Positions 42,554 to 53,089 of a DNA stretch of 64,000 bases are shown one piece after another. The stretch covers positions 48,432,551-48,496,550 of the forward strand of contig NC_090260.1 in assembly GCF_037325665.1 (NCBI RefSeq), in the 5' to 3' direction. The notes below the pieces were generated by a model, which had not been told where the DNA came from, did not search any database, and saw nothing but the letters and a program-made list of their open reading frames with translations. How positions within the stretch are numbered: the first letter of the stretch is position 1; the number at the start of each line of letters is the position of its first letter. Source of the stretch: Littorina saxatilis. Taxonomy: Eukaryota > Mollusca > Gastropoda > Littorinimorpha > Littorinidae. The translations under genes were made by a program, and so were the position numbers.

Positions 42554-44075
42554 TACTGTTCAAAAAAAGAAACGCATAGCTTGTAATATTTGGTTAATTT
42601 AGTTATATGGCTACAAGGATATCCACCAAACTGCAGAAAATGTTTATCTGGTCGTCGGCCTTTTGTCCATTGCCACAAGTGAGCTCTGCACGTGACGCAT
42701 GCGTTATCAGTGGCTACAATGTCAAAATTGCTCATTTGGCATGACCACTCGTCATGCTTCAGTGTAATCTCGTGAAACTCGGGGAATATTGAGCTCTCAC
42801 CATGTCTTCCAAAACCCATAAAAGCGGATTGTTCGCCACAAAGAAATCAGACGACAATTCAGCGACGAAAGATGGCCCGATTGAGCAGAGAAGACCGCCA
42901 AATTGCATTGGGTCGTTTACAAGCAGGCCAAAGTCAAAGTGCAATCGCCAGGCACTTCCACGTGTCCCAGAGCACCATCAGTAGACTGTGGGTCAGGTTT
43001 CAAGCCACTGGCTCCGTTGCTGACTTGCCACGAGCGGGAAGACCAAGGGCGACAACTGCTGCTCACGACCGCTTCATACGGCTCCGCCACCTCCGGAATC
43101 GTTTCCTGTCGGCCTCATCTTCTGTCCAGGCTCTCCCCGGGCCACACCGATTATCGGACCAGACCGTGCGGAACCGCCTGCATGAAGCTGGTTTGAGAGC
43201 TCGCAGACCTCACAGAGGAGCTGTCCTCACCCGCCGCCATCGCCAGAACCGAGTGCAGTGGGGCAACCAGCACCTTCGCTGGACCGTCCGGAATCACTGG
43301 AGACACGTGTGGTTCAGCGACGAGTCCTACTTCCTGCTCCAGCGACATGATGGTCGGAGGAGGGTCTACCGGAAAGTAAACGAACGTTACGCGCCCAACT
43401 GTGTGGATGAGGCACCCGTTCATGGTGGTGGAGGCGTCATGGTGTGGGGGGCGATCAATACCGCTGGAAGGAGCACCCTGGTGCACGTCCAAGGGCGCAC
43501 AACTGCCCAGCGATACGTGGAGGAAATTCTGCGCCCACACGCCCTTCCTCTTCTGGCTGACCAGGATGCCATATTCCAGCAGGACAACGCTCGCCCGCAC
43601 ACAGCACGACTCACCACCCAGTTCCTCACCGACCACCATGTCCAGGTGCTTCCCTGGCCATCCATGTCGCCAGACATGAACCCGATAGAACACCTCTGGG
43701 ATGAATTGGACAGACGTGTGCGCAGGCGAGAAGAAGCGCCGGCAAATCACCGCGATCTATTGCAGGCACTTCAGGAGGAGTGGGACACCATCCCACAGCA
43801 AGATATCCGGCATCTGATCCAGTCCATGCCCAGAAGGTGCCGGGCAGTTGTTGCTGCTCAAGGCAGTCACACCCCCTACTGACTTGACAGCCTCGGCACC
43901 CAATCGTATTGATTGACTGATTGATTTGAAGATGCAAATGAACTGTGTGTGCATTCAACTGTGTCCATACCAAATTTCAAACAAATAATCTAAATATTGG
44001 ATTTTCTGTTAATTTTTTCGAAAAATAAAACAAATTTGGCAAGTAGCAACTATGCGTTTCTTTTTTTGAACAGTA
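42554..44075 (+). mobile_element. Tc1-like DNA transposon, copy 2
   Basis: The element is 1522 bp, has the same ends as copy 1, and has TA at 42552-42553 and 44076-44077. It differs from copy 1 at about 11 bases and by no indel. Its transposase keeps all conserved residues. Confidence 0.96.
42872..43882 (+). CDS. Tc1-family DD34E transposase (copy 2, intact)
   Basis: This 336-residue protein has the same layout as copy 1: N-terminal helix-turn-helix pair, GRPR linker, then the DDE core. It keeps the consensus FSDES around the first catalytic Asp, where copy 1 has SDVS, and basic residues (RARRPH, TVRNHW, DGRRR) where copy 1 has His or Trp. That makes it the better candidate for an active enzyme. 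The second Asp (FQQDNARPHT) and the Glu (DMNPIEHLWDEL) are 34 residues apart. The ATG follows AAAG, and the termini needed for mobility are present and match. Confidence 0.95.
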   Translation: MARLSREDRQIALGRLQAGQSQSAIARHFHVSQSTISRLWVRFQATGSVADLPRAGRPRATTAAHDRFIRLRHLRNRFLSASSSVQALPGPHRLSDQTVRNRLHEAGLRARRPHRGAVLTRRHRQNRVQWGNQHLRWTVRNHWRHVWFSDESYFLLQRHDGRRRVYRKVNERYAPNCVDEAPVHGGGGVMVWGAINTAGRSTLVHVQGRTTAQRYVEEILRPHALPLLADQDAIFQQDNARPHTARLTTQFLTDHHVQVLPWPSMSPDMNPIEHLWDELDRRVRRREEAPANHRDLLQALQEEWDTIPQQDIRHLIQSMPRRCRAVVAAQGSHTPY

Positions 44076-44219
44076 TATTATCAAGTTAGTGAATCAACTT
44101 TTGAAAGAACTGCGCCCAGTAGTTTCCCAGCAATAAGCCGTTAAGTCGAGACAGGCACACACACACACAATTAAAGTCTGTTGGACCCTAGTACTGCGTA
44201 CTCGGGGATAACACACACT

Positions 44220-44785
44220 TTAAGTTCAACATGCCTAGAACAAGTTCAGCTTACCACATTGCTCAAGCGCTGAAGGGGTGGGGAATGCAGCCAGTAAAGC
44301 TGACGCGTCGCGGCTTGTACTCCATTGAAACTACACCGTTTTGGCTGCGCACGCCGTGCGGGCAGAAAACAGCGATTTGCTGGCTACAAAATAGTCCTTG
44401 TCAAAACAAAGATATAAAGTGAATCAATTACTGTTTGGGTACATACTGATACACCTCACACTTAGACGTGGCCGCGTGTTAAACATACTGTTATTATGGA
44501 GCATAAATTGTTTCAAAAACACAGAAAGTTTGCAGTCACATTTCAAGTATCCGATGCAAAGCATTGAATTCTCGCATCGGTTTTGCGATAACATAATACA
44601 TTATGTATCGATTGGACATTGGATTTCCCTTCTTTGAGCCATGTGACGTCAGAGGCCCAGAAAACTTTATAATTTGGCATTTCAGGTTAACTGAAACTTC
44701 AAAGGAACTACTTACTTCATATTTGGGACACGCGGATTAACCCACAGATCAAAACACACGTCTGCCAAACTGTAACAAGAAGGGC
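44220..44785. other. No recognised feature
   Basis: This stretch between two repeats shows no domain. If the Crypton gene once had an upstream segment, part could lie here, but I see no evidence for it. Confidence 0.35.
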
Positions 44786-44789
44786 AAAG

Positions 44790-45600
44790 CCCATAAGACT
44801 CACATGCTTGACCTTGACCTTCAAATAACTAAACCTAGCAATGACATCATACACTAAGAACTGCTTTACACATTTTTCCTACCAAAATACATGTGACCTT
44901 GACTCAAGGTCATCCAAGATCATGCAACACAAAGCTGTTAATTCAAGACATAGGAAGTACAATGGTGCTTATTGGCTTTTTCTACCATGAGATATGGTCA
45001 CTTTTAGTGGTTCACTACCTTATTTTGGTCACATTTCATAAGGGTCAAAGTGACCTTGACCTTGATCATATGTGACCAAATGTGTCTCATGATGAAAGCA
45101 TAACATGTGCCCCACATAATTTTTAAGTTTGAAACAGTTATCTTCCATAGTTCAGGGTCAAGGTCACTTCAAAATATGTATACAATCCAACTTTGAAGAG
45201 CTCCTGTGACCTTGACCTTGAAGCAAGGTAAACCAAACTGGTATCAAAAGATGGGGCTTACTTTGCCCTATATATCATATATAGGTGAGGTATTCAATCT
45301 CAAAAACTTCAGAGAAAATGAAAAAAATGGGAAAAATAGCTGTTTTTTAGACAACATTTATGACCCCTGCGACCTTGACCTTGAAGCAAGGTCAAGATGC
45401 TATGTATGTTTTTTGGGGCCTTGTCATCATACACCATCTTGCCAAATTTGGTACTGATAGACTGAATAGTGTCCAAGAAATATCCAACGTTAAAGTTTTC
45501 CGGACGTCCGGACGTCCGGACGGACGGACGGACGGACGGACGGACGGACGGACGACTCGGGTGAGTACATAGACTCACTTTTGCTTCGCATGTGAGTCAA
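44790..45600. repeat. Receptor-half-site repeat next to the Crypton start
   Basis: It begins at AAGGGCAAAGCCCATAAGAC and ends at CTTCGCATGTGAGTC. It contains TGACCTTGACC or its inverse at about 44811, 45050, 45208 and 45370, and a GGACGGACGG tract at 45515-45553. It belongs to the same family as 31440-32530. It ends three bases before the Crypton ATG. Confidence 0.8.
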
Positions 45601-46414
45601 AAATGAAGCGATTTGCAGATCTATCTCGGGAAGAAATTGAAAACAAAAGACGACTTTTAACTCCGACCACAACGCAAAAGGCAACAACATCAGCTGCCAA
45701 AGTGTTTCGGGTTTATCTTGCTGAAAAAGGAAAGCCGGTCAGTTTTGAGCAGTATGAAAAAAAGGAATTGGATGCTGCTCTGTCGTCGTTCTACATTGAA
45801 GCGAGAACAAAAACAGGCGAGATATATATATATAAAAAAAAAACCAAGTCTGGACGCAGTTCGGTACGGCATCAACCGTCACCTGAAAAGTTCCCCACAA
45901 AACAAGGACTTCGACATCCTCACAGACCCTAGCTTTGCCTCTTCTAATGAGATGTTCAAAGTCGCCGTGAGGGAGATCAAAGCACAGGGAAAAGCTACCA
46001 TCAACCACCACCCTCCTATGTCCGACATTGACCGCAACAAGCTGTACAACAGTATCTACCTCAGTCAGGCAACACCAACCGGGCTGTACAATAAGGTACA
46101 GTTTGACATAAGATATTACTTTTGCAGGCGGGGTGCCGAATATATGCACACAATGACGAAAGACACATTCGAAGTCAATGGACGCAAACACCGGCAGGCA
46201 ATACCTGTACAAAAAAGACGAACTCACCAAGAACCACCGGGATGACAGCGAAGGATACAGTGGATTCATGCCAGCAACAGGAACACACGACTGTCCAGTG
46301 TCTACTTTTCTCAAGTACATCGAGAAACTGCATCCAGAAAGCGAAAGGCTTTGGTGTTATCCGCGTGATTCCTTTCACGATGAAGACACATCGTGGTACA
46401 CATGTAAACCGGTT

Positions 46415-46758
46415 CAGGGGCGGACGAGGGGGGGGGTTTCTGGGGTTTCCGGAAACCCCCCCCCCAGCCAAAAAATAAAAATATTTTTGTGTGTTTTTTT
46501 GGGTTGAGTTTCAATTTTGTGGGTATTAATCAGTGACAAAATCTGCTGCCTGGAACTGGTAATGATCATCCTCAGAATGCACCAGCTTGCACCATTTTGC
46601 ATCCTTTTTTTCAAAATTTTCCGGGGGGGCATGCCCCCGGACCCCCCTAGCAAGCTAGGCGCTTCGCGCCGTCGGCTCGGCGCTTCGCGCCTTCACACCC
46701 ATATCTTCACAATATACTTTTGGAAACCCCCCCCATAAAATGAACTGATCCGCCCCTG
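46415..46758. mobile_element. 344-bp MITE in the Crypton gene
   Basis: The ends are CAGGGGCGGA and TCCGCCCCTG, and CGGTT is duplicated at 46410-46414 and 46759-46763. The interior contains CGCTTCGCGCC repeats and C or G runs. The recombinase reading frame resumes after it (KHGLQQFLPKLSKQCG). Confidence 0.88.
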
Positions 46759-48560
46759 CGGTTGGAAAGCACGGTCTTCAACAGTTCTTGCCCAAGCTGA
46801 GCAAGCAGTGCGGTCAAGTTTCGCAAATGTACACGAATCATTCGATTCGTGCAACAAGTGCTACTGTCCTCCACCGAGCTAGCCACGCTCCTGCTGCCAT
46901 CCAGTCGGTAACAGGTCACAAATCACTTTCATCCCTGGCCATCTACCAACATACTTCAGCTCAACAAAAGATGAACATGGGAGACACCCTCCATCAGCAC
47001 ATTGCAGGCAACACACAACTCCAAGTTTTGCCGCGGCCAAATTCAAACCACCCACACAGCTCTGTCGCACACACAGCCACCGGCCGAGTCGATATGCGCG
47101 GGGCAAGTAGTTTTGACGGGAGGCACCCGCTATTGCCGCGGCCCGTTATTGCCGCAACCCGCTATTGCCGCAACCCGTTATTGCCGCAACCCGCTATTGC
47201 CGCGGAACTTTGTTTGTTCTTTTTACATTTAGTCAAGTTTTGACTAAATGTTTTAACATAGAGGGGGAATCGAGACGAGGGTCGTGGTGTGTGTGTGTGC
47301 GCTGTATCACCATTTTCACCTCTTTTATGGTATCTATGACCATCACAAATCAGCTTTCCCTCCTCTGTCACCCGCGCAAATGGAAGTCTGTCTACCACGT
47401 CATCGGAAAAAACCGGTAGAAATGACGTTGAGCATGGAACAAACCCTCACAGTTTTGGCGTGTGTTGACAAAACCGAGTACGTCCACTGAAGCGTTTTTT
47501 TATTGTATGAGTCCTCTGACAAGAATTTTGAAACTATCATTATACGAAAATTAGGAACCCTTTAGACTTACTTTGTTTTGCCAAAACATTCATGCATACT
47601 TAAAAAGTTGTTTTTGGTTGTGGACTTACTTGTTCATATCTGCTTATTTAAGGACTCTAAAAAGTAGAAACTGTGAACACAAAAGATGCGCATTGATTTG
47701 GTTTTTTTGATGAACGAAAAATATCTTCTTTTTTTTAAATGAACTTACTCGGTTTTGTCAGCACACGGCTGTTACGCGTGATTGTTCTGAAAAGTGACTA
47801 TTACATGATTGTTCTGAAAGTCTACTATTTATTTCATCGTAATCATGTAAGCCCTCATACGTGATTGTTCTGAAAGCTTACTAATTTACATGATTGTTCT
47901 GAAACTCTACTATTAAAAGGTAAACTTGCTTCACCCGTGAAATGTTGTCAGATATGGAACAAAATGTATACCCCAGCCCAACGAAGTTGGAGGGGGGTAT
48001 ACTGGATTCACTTTGTCCATCTGTCTGTGTGTATGTCTGTATGTATATATATGGAACAATATTTTGATACAATGATACTAAATCTTAAGTGAAATTGATA
48101 TTTATACCCCCTCCCAATGAATACAAACTCAACAAGTAATACGTTTCATACATTGAACATGTCTTCTTTATTGTTCTCAACTCAAAATTCAAATTAAATC
48201 TCCAAAGACAAAAATTATTTATAATCTTCAAAAATGTAATTATTCTTCTTGAGTATTCCCAACTCAAAATTCTAATTACAGGTTTAAAGGGACACATAGC
48301 AACTTTTGATTTTCCCTCTTTGCCATGCTTAGGGGAAAATGGAAGCTAATTTTTGCCCCTTTAAAGACGAAAGGCATAACAAATAATTTTCACAAATGAA
48401 ACTTTTTTTTTGAACTAAAAATTCAAGTGGAGAAAGGATGAGAGACGTGAGGAGATGGCCGCGGTTGCGAGATGGGTGGGGAGTCTGGGCTATAAAGTTC
48501 TTGCACGCGAGACAATATACTTCTTTTTGTGTGTGTGTGTGGGGGGGTATTTTGTTTATC

Positions 48561-48563
<3 letters not shown>

Positions 48564-48637
<74 letters not shown>

Positions 48638-48652
48638 TATCTCTCTCTCTCC

Positions 48653-48684
<32 letters not shown>

Positions 48685-48692
48685 GTGAATAT
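48564..48692. repeat. CT microsatellite in the left half of the foldback element
   Basis: A nearly pure CT array is followed by long G and C runs (48711-48727, 48744-48753, 48777-48789). It is the inverse counterpart of 49199-49360. Confidence 0.96.
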
Positions 48693-49198
48693 TTTTGTCA
48701 TCCTAAATATTGGGGGGGGGGGGGGGCAAAAAGACATGCTTGCCCCCCCCCCCTCCACCCAAGGAACAGCAGCTGCCCCCCCCCCCCCCAACCCCCCAGT
48801 TTCCGACGCCAGTGCACTGAGTACATACGCACACACCACACATACACATGTTACGCGTGATTGTTCTGAAAAGTGACTATTACATGATTGTTCTGAAAGT
48901 CTACTATTTATTTCATCGTAATCATGTAAGCCCTCATACGTGATTGTTCTGAAAGCTTACTAATTTACATGATTGTTCTGAAACTCTACTAAAGGTAAAC
49001 TTGCTTCACCCGTGAAATGTTGTCAGATATGGAACAATAATAATGTATACCCCTACCCCTGGTGGTTGCTGTGTAATAAAAAAAAGTGTCACTGAAAACA
49101 GATGTGCTAATAAATATAGCATTCATGTGTGTGTATGTGTGGTGTGTGTGTGTGCGTATGTACTCAGTGCACTGGCGTCAGAAACGGGGGGGGGGGGC

Positions 49199-49274
49199 AG
49201 CTGTTTCTGGGGTGGGGGGGGGGGGGGCAAACATGTTTTTTGCCCCCCCCCCTAACATTTAGGATGACACAAAT

Positions 49275-49360
<86 letters not shown>
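49199..49360. repeat. GA microsatellite with G/C runs in the right half of the foldback element
   Basis: G and C runs (49190-49255) precede an AG array at 49278-49358. The order is the mirror of 48564-48790, as expected for an inverted duplication. Confidence 0.96.
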
Positions 49361-51103
49361 GATAAACAAAATACACACACACAAAGAAGTACATTGTCTC
49401 GCGTGCAAGAACTTTATAGCCCAGACTCCCCACACATCTCGCAACCCCGGACATCTCCTCACGTCTCTCATCCCCTCTCCACTTGAATTTTTAGTTCATA
49501 AAAAAAAAGTTTCATTTGTAAAAATTATTTGTTGTGCCTTTCGTCTTTAACGGGGCAAAAAGTAGCTTCCATTTTCCCTCTTTGCCAAGCCTTTCGATCC
49601 ATTTTGGTGACCTCGCCACCTAAGCATGGCAAAGAGGAAAATTCAAAAGTTTCTATGTGTCCCTTTGAACCTGTAACTTGAATTTTGAGTTGGGAATACT
49701 CAAGAAGAATCATTACATTTTTGAAGATTATATATAATTTTTGTCTTTGAACATTTAATTTCAATTTTGAGTTGAGAACAATAAAGAAGACATGTTCAAT
49801 GTATGAAACGTATTACTTGTTGAGTTTGTATTCATTGGGCGGGGGTTCATTGTATCAAAATAGTGTTCCATTTACATAGACATACACACAGACAGACGGA
49901 CAAAGTGAATCCAGTATACCCCCTCCAACATCATTGGGCTGGGGTATAAATATCAATATCATTTAAGATTTAGTATCATTGAATCAAAATATTGTTCCAT
50001 ACATACAGACATACACACAGACAGATGGACAAAGTGAATCCAGAATACCCCCCTCCAACTTTGTTGGGCAGGGGTATACATATTGTTCCATATCTGACAA
50101 CATTTCACGGGTGAAGCAAGTTTACCTTTAGTAGAGTTTCAGAACAATCATGTAAATTAGTAAGCTTTCAGAACAATCACGTATGAGGGCTTACATGATT
50201 ACGATGAAATAAATAGTAGACTTTCAGAACAATCATGTAATAGTCACTTTTTAGAACAATCACGCGTAACATACACACACATGAAAGCTAAATGTATTAG
50301 CACATCTCTGTTTTCAATGACACTTGTTTTTTTATTACACAGCAACCACCAGAATTTTGTATATGAATTATTCAAATGGTTTGATAAAGTGTCAGTTGAT
50401 ATGAACAAACCTCCCCCACCCCCTACACCTAAAAAAAAGGGAGTGGAGAGACGGATCAACTCAAACACACATCTGAAGCTGTCGCGCACACAGAAGACGG
50501 ATCAACTCAAACACACTTCGTTGGGCAGGGGTATACATATTGTTCCATATCTGACTACATTTCACGGGTGAAGCAAGTTTACCTTTAGTAGAGTTTCAGA
50601 ACAATCATGTAAATTAGTAAGCTTTCAGAACAAACACGTATGAGGGCTTACATGATTACGATGAAATAAATAGTAGACTTTCAGAACAATCATGTAATAG
50701 TCACTTTTCAGAACAATCACGCGTAACACACGGCAGAGTTACCAACTCTGTTGTTTGATGGCATCTAACTGGCGCAAAATTTTTTTTAACAAAACCGGAA
50801 TCAGGGGATCTTTCTTGCGGGAAAGTTCCGCGGCAATAGCGGGTCACAAGTTGCGGCAATAACGGGTTGCGGCAATAGCGGGTTGCGGCAATAACGGGCC
50901 GCGGCAATAGCGAGTTGTAACCGTTTTGACATGTCCTTTGAAGATATGAATTTCTTCCTCAGTGCAGAAAATGAACCTGACATGCCACCATCCACAACAA
51001 TGCAAGTTCTGCCTACCTTTCACAACTGTACCTTAAACAACTTGAACATCACAATAACAAAATAAGACCAAATGTGTTGATTGTCTCTGCTGTTAACCCC
51101 ACA

Positions 51104-52580
51104 ATCTTACTCAATGAACTCGTCCAGTCTTGATCGCGAGACAGGGTGACGACAGGTGTGTACAACAGTTACTGACACTGACGGTGCAAAGAGATGTAGC
51201 AATTTAATTGATGCTTTATTTGATGTTTATGAATTGTCCGTTCCTTTGATTATGTTCTGAACAAAATGTTGCAATAAGCAAATATTCTAATGTTAATTGA
51301 AGGAGTTAAATAAACTTTTGAAGTTGCACTATTTTGTGGCGCATTGAAGTGTTTGTGTTTGGTGTAAACAGGTGTTTTTGGTGTGTGCGTTTGATTGCAT
51401 GTGTGTGTGCTCGTTCAATCGTCAAAACAACAACAAAGTCAGTACCTGAAAGGAATTCGATCGACACATAAATGTTATTTGCGTTTTTGACCAAAATATA
51501 ACATTTTACACAGATCTCGACAGTCATTGTTCACCTCGAGCGGTCTCGGAGAACAATGACTGTCTCGATCTGTGTAAAATGTCATATTTAGGTCAAAAAC
51601 GCAAATAACGTATAATATCCGAGGCTGTAGAGAATGTAGTCTCTGTTCATGTAACTGTTCTGCATGCACTTGGTCCGCTTTATTTGCCATTACACGGGTG
51701 GTTACTCACTTCACTAAACCGCGTAACATTTCACTACACGCTGATAGTAGTCTTCATGAGACACATAGAGAATGAAAAAAGAAATAAAACATACGCAATC
51801 AAAATCATGTGTGCCACCTGAGATACTGACACTAGCATCGGATTAACACTGCTGGCTTCAAATCAAACACCGAGTCACTTTTGAGTCAATAAGAAACACT
51901 ATGAAGCACATCACATATTCTGGTTTTACTTTTATTTAGAATACATGCCCAGTGAACAACGTCCACGATGGAAGTGATATCGTTAGCGGGCCGGATGCGC
52001 CGCTTTTTACTTAAAAACAATTTACATTTCAGAGATAAACTCTGGCCCCTGCAGAGACAAGCTAGTTAAGCGAGCTGACGAGACTATAAACATTAGCCGA
52101 GGTGCGGCGCCACGCTGACCTTTTATCGCACCTCCCCATCAACACCCTTTCACCCCTTGGGAAAATAATGAGGCTGTGCTTGTTCTACACATGCTATGCT
52201 TTGCGGGGGTGTACACATTTTAATTGTGTTTTTTGCGATGCGATGTCCACGGACGATGGAAGTTGATGATATTTTCAGAAAACGAAGACAACACAACACG
52301 GTCGCAAACATTTACCTTTATTCAAATGCAAGCTTACGCAGACAACCATGGTCAATTCTAATAAATTTTACATGAGCGTGTAGGGCAAAAGGTGTACTTT
52401 AAGATTATGAATGTTTTAGTACTGATTAATAAACGCATAGAGCAACACAAGTGAAAAACAAAGCCAATCAGTTTATTCACAAAGACAGCGGGAGATTGCC
52501 TGTTGACTCATCACAGTGCGTGCCTCCAGCCGCGTAAAGACTGGCACACAGCGCAGCATACAGACACGGCTCGGCTGGAA
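51104..52580. other. Crypton 3' flank, otherwise unrecognised
   Basis: An AATAAA at about 51308-51313 lies 200 bp after the Crypton stop and could be its polyadenylation signal. Apart from a hairpin at 51475-51608, nothing else is recognised. Confidence 0.4.
51475..51608. repeat. 58-bp-arm hairpin
   Basis: The left arm 51475-51532 (with GCGTTTTTGACC and ACAATGACTG in inverse) pairs with 51551-51608 with only a few differences. The loop is about 18 nt. The arms share the ATTTTACACAGATC word. Confidence 0.88.
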
Positions 52581-52595
52581 ACTAACTGTTCACCC

Positions 52596-52959
52596 ACCCC
52601 CCGCGGGTTAGGGGGAAGAATTTACCCGATGCTCCCCAGCATGTCGTAAGAGGCGACTAACGGATTCTGTTTCTCCTTTTACCCTTGTTAAGTGTTTCTT
52701 GTATAGAATATAGTCAATGTTTGTAAAGATTTTAGTCAAGCAGTATGTAAGAAATGTTAAGTCCTTTGTACTGGAAACTTGCATTCTCCCAGTAAGGTAA
52801 TATATTGTACTACATTGCAAGCCCCTGGAGCAAATTTTTGATTATTGCTTTTGTGAACAAGAAACAATTGACAAGTGGCTCTATTCCATCTCCCCCCTTC
52901 CCTCGTCGCGATATAACCTTCGTGGTTGAAAACGACGTTAAACACCAAATAAAGAAAAG
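52596..52959 (+). mobile_element. Family-B SINE, full length
   Basis: The element starts near CCCCGCGGGTTAGGGGG and ends in CACCAAATAAAGAAAAG. The 11-bp target duplication ACTGTTCACCC lies at 52585-52595 and 52960-52970. The body has ATGTCGTAAGAGGCGACTAA and CAAGCCCCTGGAGCAAATTT. Fragments of the family lie at 2528, 14672, 25626, 54574-55331 and 56514. Confidence 0.92.
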
Positions 52960-52994
52960 ACTGTTCACCCCAACGTTGCAGGAAACAGCCGTGT

Positions 52995-53089
52995 AACCCC
53001 ATAATGCCAGACGCCAGGCGCAGCAGCCACTAGATTGCCAATTTTAAAGTCTTAGGTATGACCCGGCCGGGGTTCGAACCCACGACCTC
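52995..53089 (-). mobile_element. Family-A SINE split by a solo LTR
   Basis: The 3'-side piece lies here and the tRNA-head piece continues at 54167-54216 (ACCTCCCGATCACGGGGCGG). The SINE tail half is missing to the left. Confidence 0.88.

Larger units (their letters stand above)
40840..44215 (-). repeat. Inverted copy of the 13590-14645 repeat, twice interrupted
   Basis: Matching pieces lie at 40840-41275, 42330-42552 and 44076-44215. The first interruption is another repeat (41285-42316), the second is Tc1 copy 2 (42554-44075). Junction words such as TAACATTATGAAGTTTTAAT and ATCAAGTTAGTGAATCAAC fit together as in the uninterrupted copy. Confidence 0.8.
47118..50922. mobile_element. 3.8-kb foldback-like element with 8-bp target duplication
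   Basis: GTTTTGAC is present at 47110-47117 and 50923-50930. Both termini carry five 16-bp units of CGYTATTGCCGCAACC type, inverted to each other (47128-47207 and 50832-50915). Inside, a ~195-bp module with TTACGCGTGATTGTTCTG occurs four times (from 47771 and 48850 on plus, ending 50270 and 50727 on minus). A ~900-bp segment with a CT or GA array is inverted between 48000-48850 and 49120-50070. A piece of the 17625-18476 family sits at 47222-47300. No transposase is visible. Long inverted ends built of tandem units recall foldback elements; the superfamily is not assigned. Confidence 0.85.
45603..51103 (+). pseudogene. Crypton-type tyrosine recombinase (DUF3504-like), split by two insertions
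   Basis: The sequence encodes a Crypton/DUF3504-type tyrosine recombinase. The N-terminal part (KRFADLSREEIENKRRLL, then FYIEARTKTGEIY) and the FCRRGAEYMHTMTKDTF region with the first catalytic Arg are typical. The C-terminal box is clear: NHSIRAT (HxxR, 46839-46850), VTGHKS (46911-46919) and the Tyr of AIYQ at 46944-46946. Two frame changes occur, at the A-run near 45834-45843 and near 46165-46190. A MITE (46415-46758) and a 3.8-kb foldback-like element (47118-50922) split it. With the latter's 8-bp duplication counted once, the frame continues in phase as SSFD-MSFEDMNFF and ends THNC-like at NITITK (stop 51101-51103 approximately). It may be a transposon copy or a domesticated gene that died. 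Confidence 0.8.

Noticed and set aside
47128-47207. CRISPR-like array of 16-bp units
   Set aside because: The units are directly adjacent with no unique spacers, and the array forms the end of a mobile element in an animal genome.
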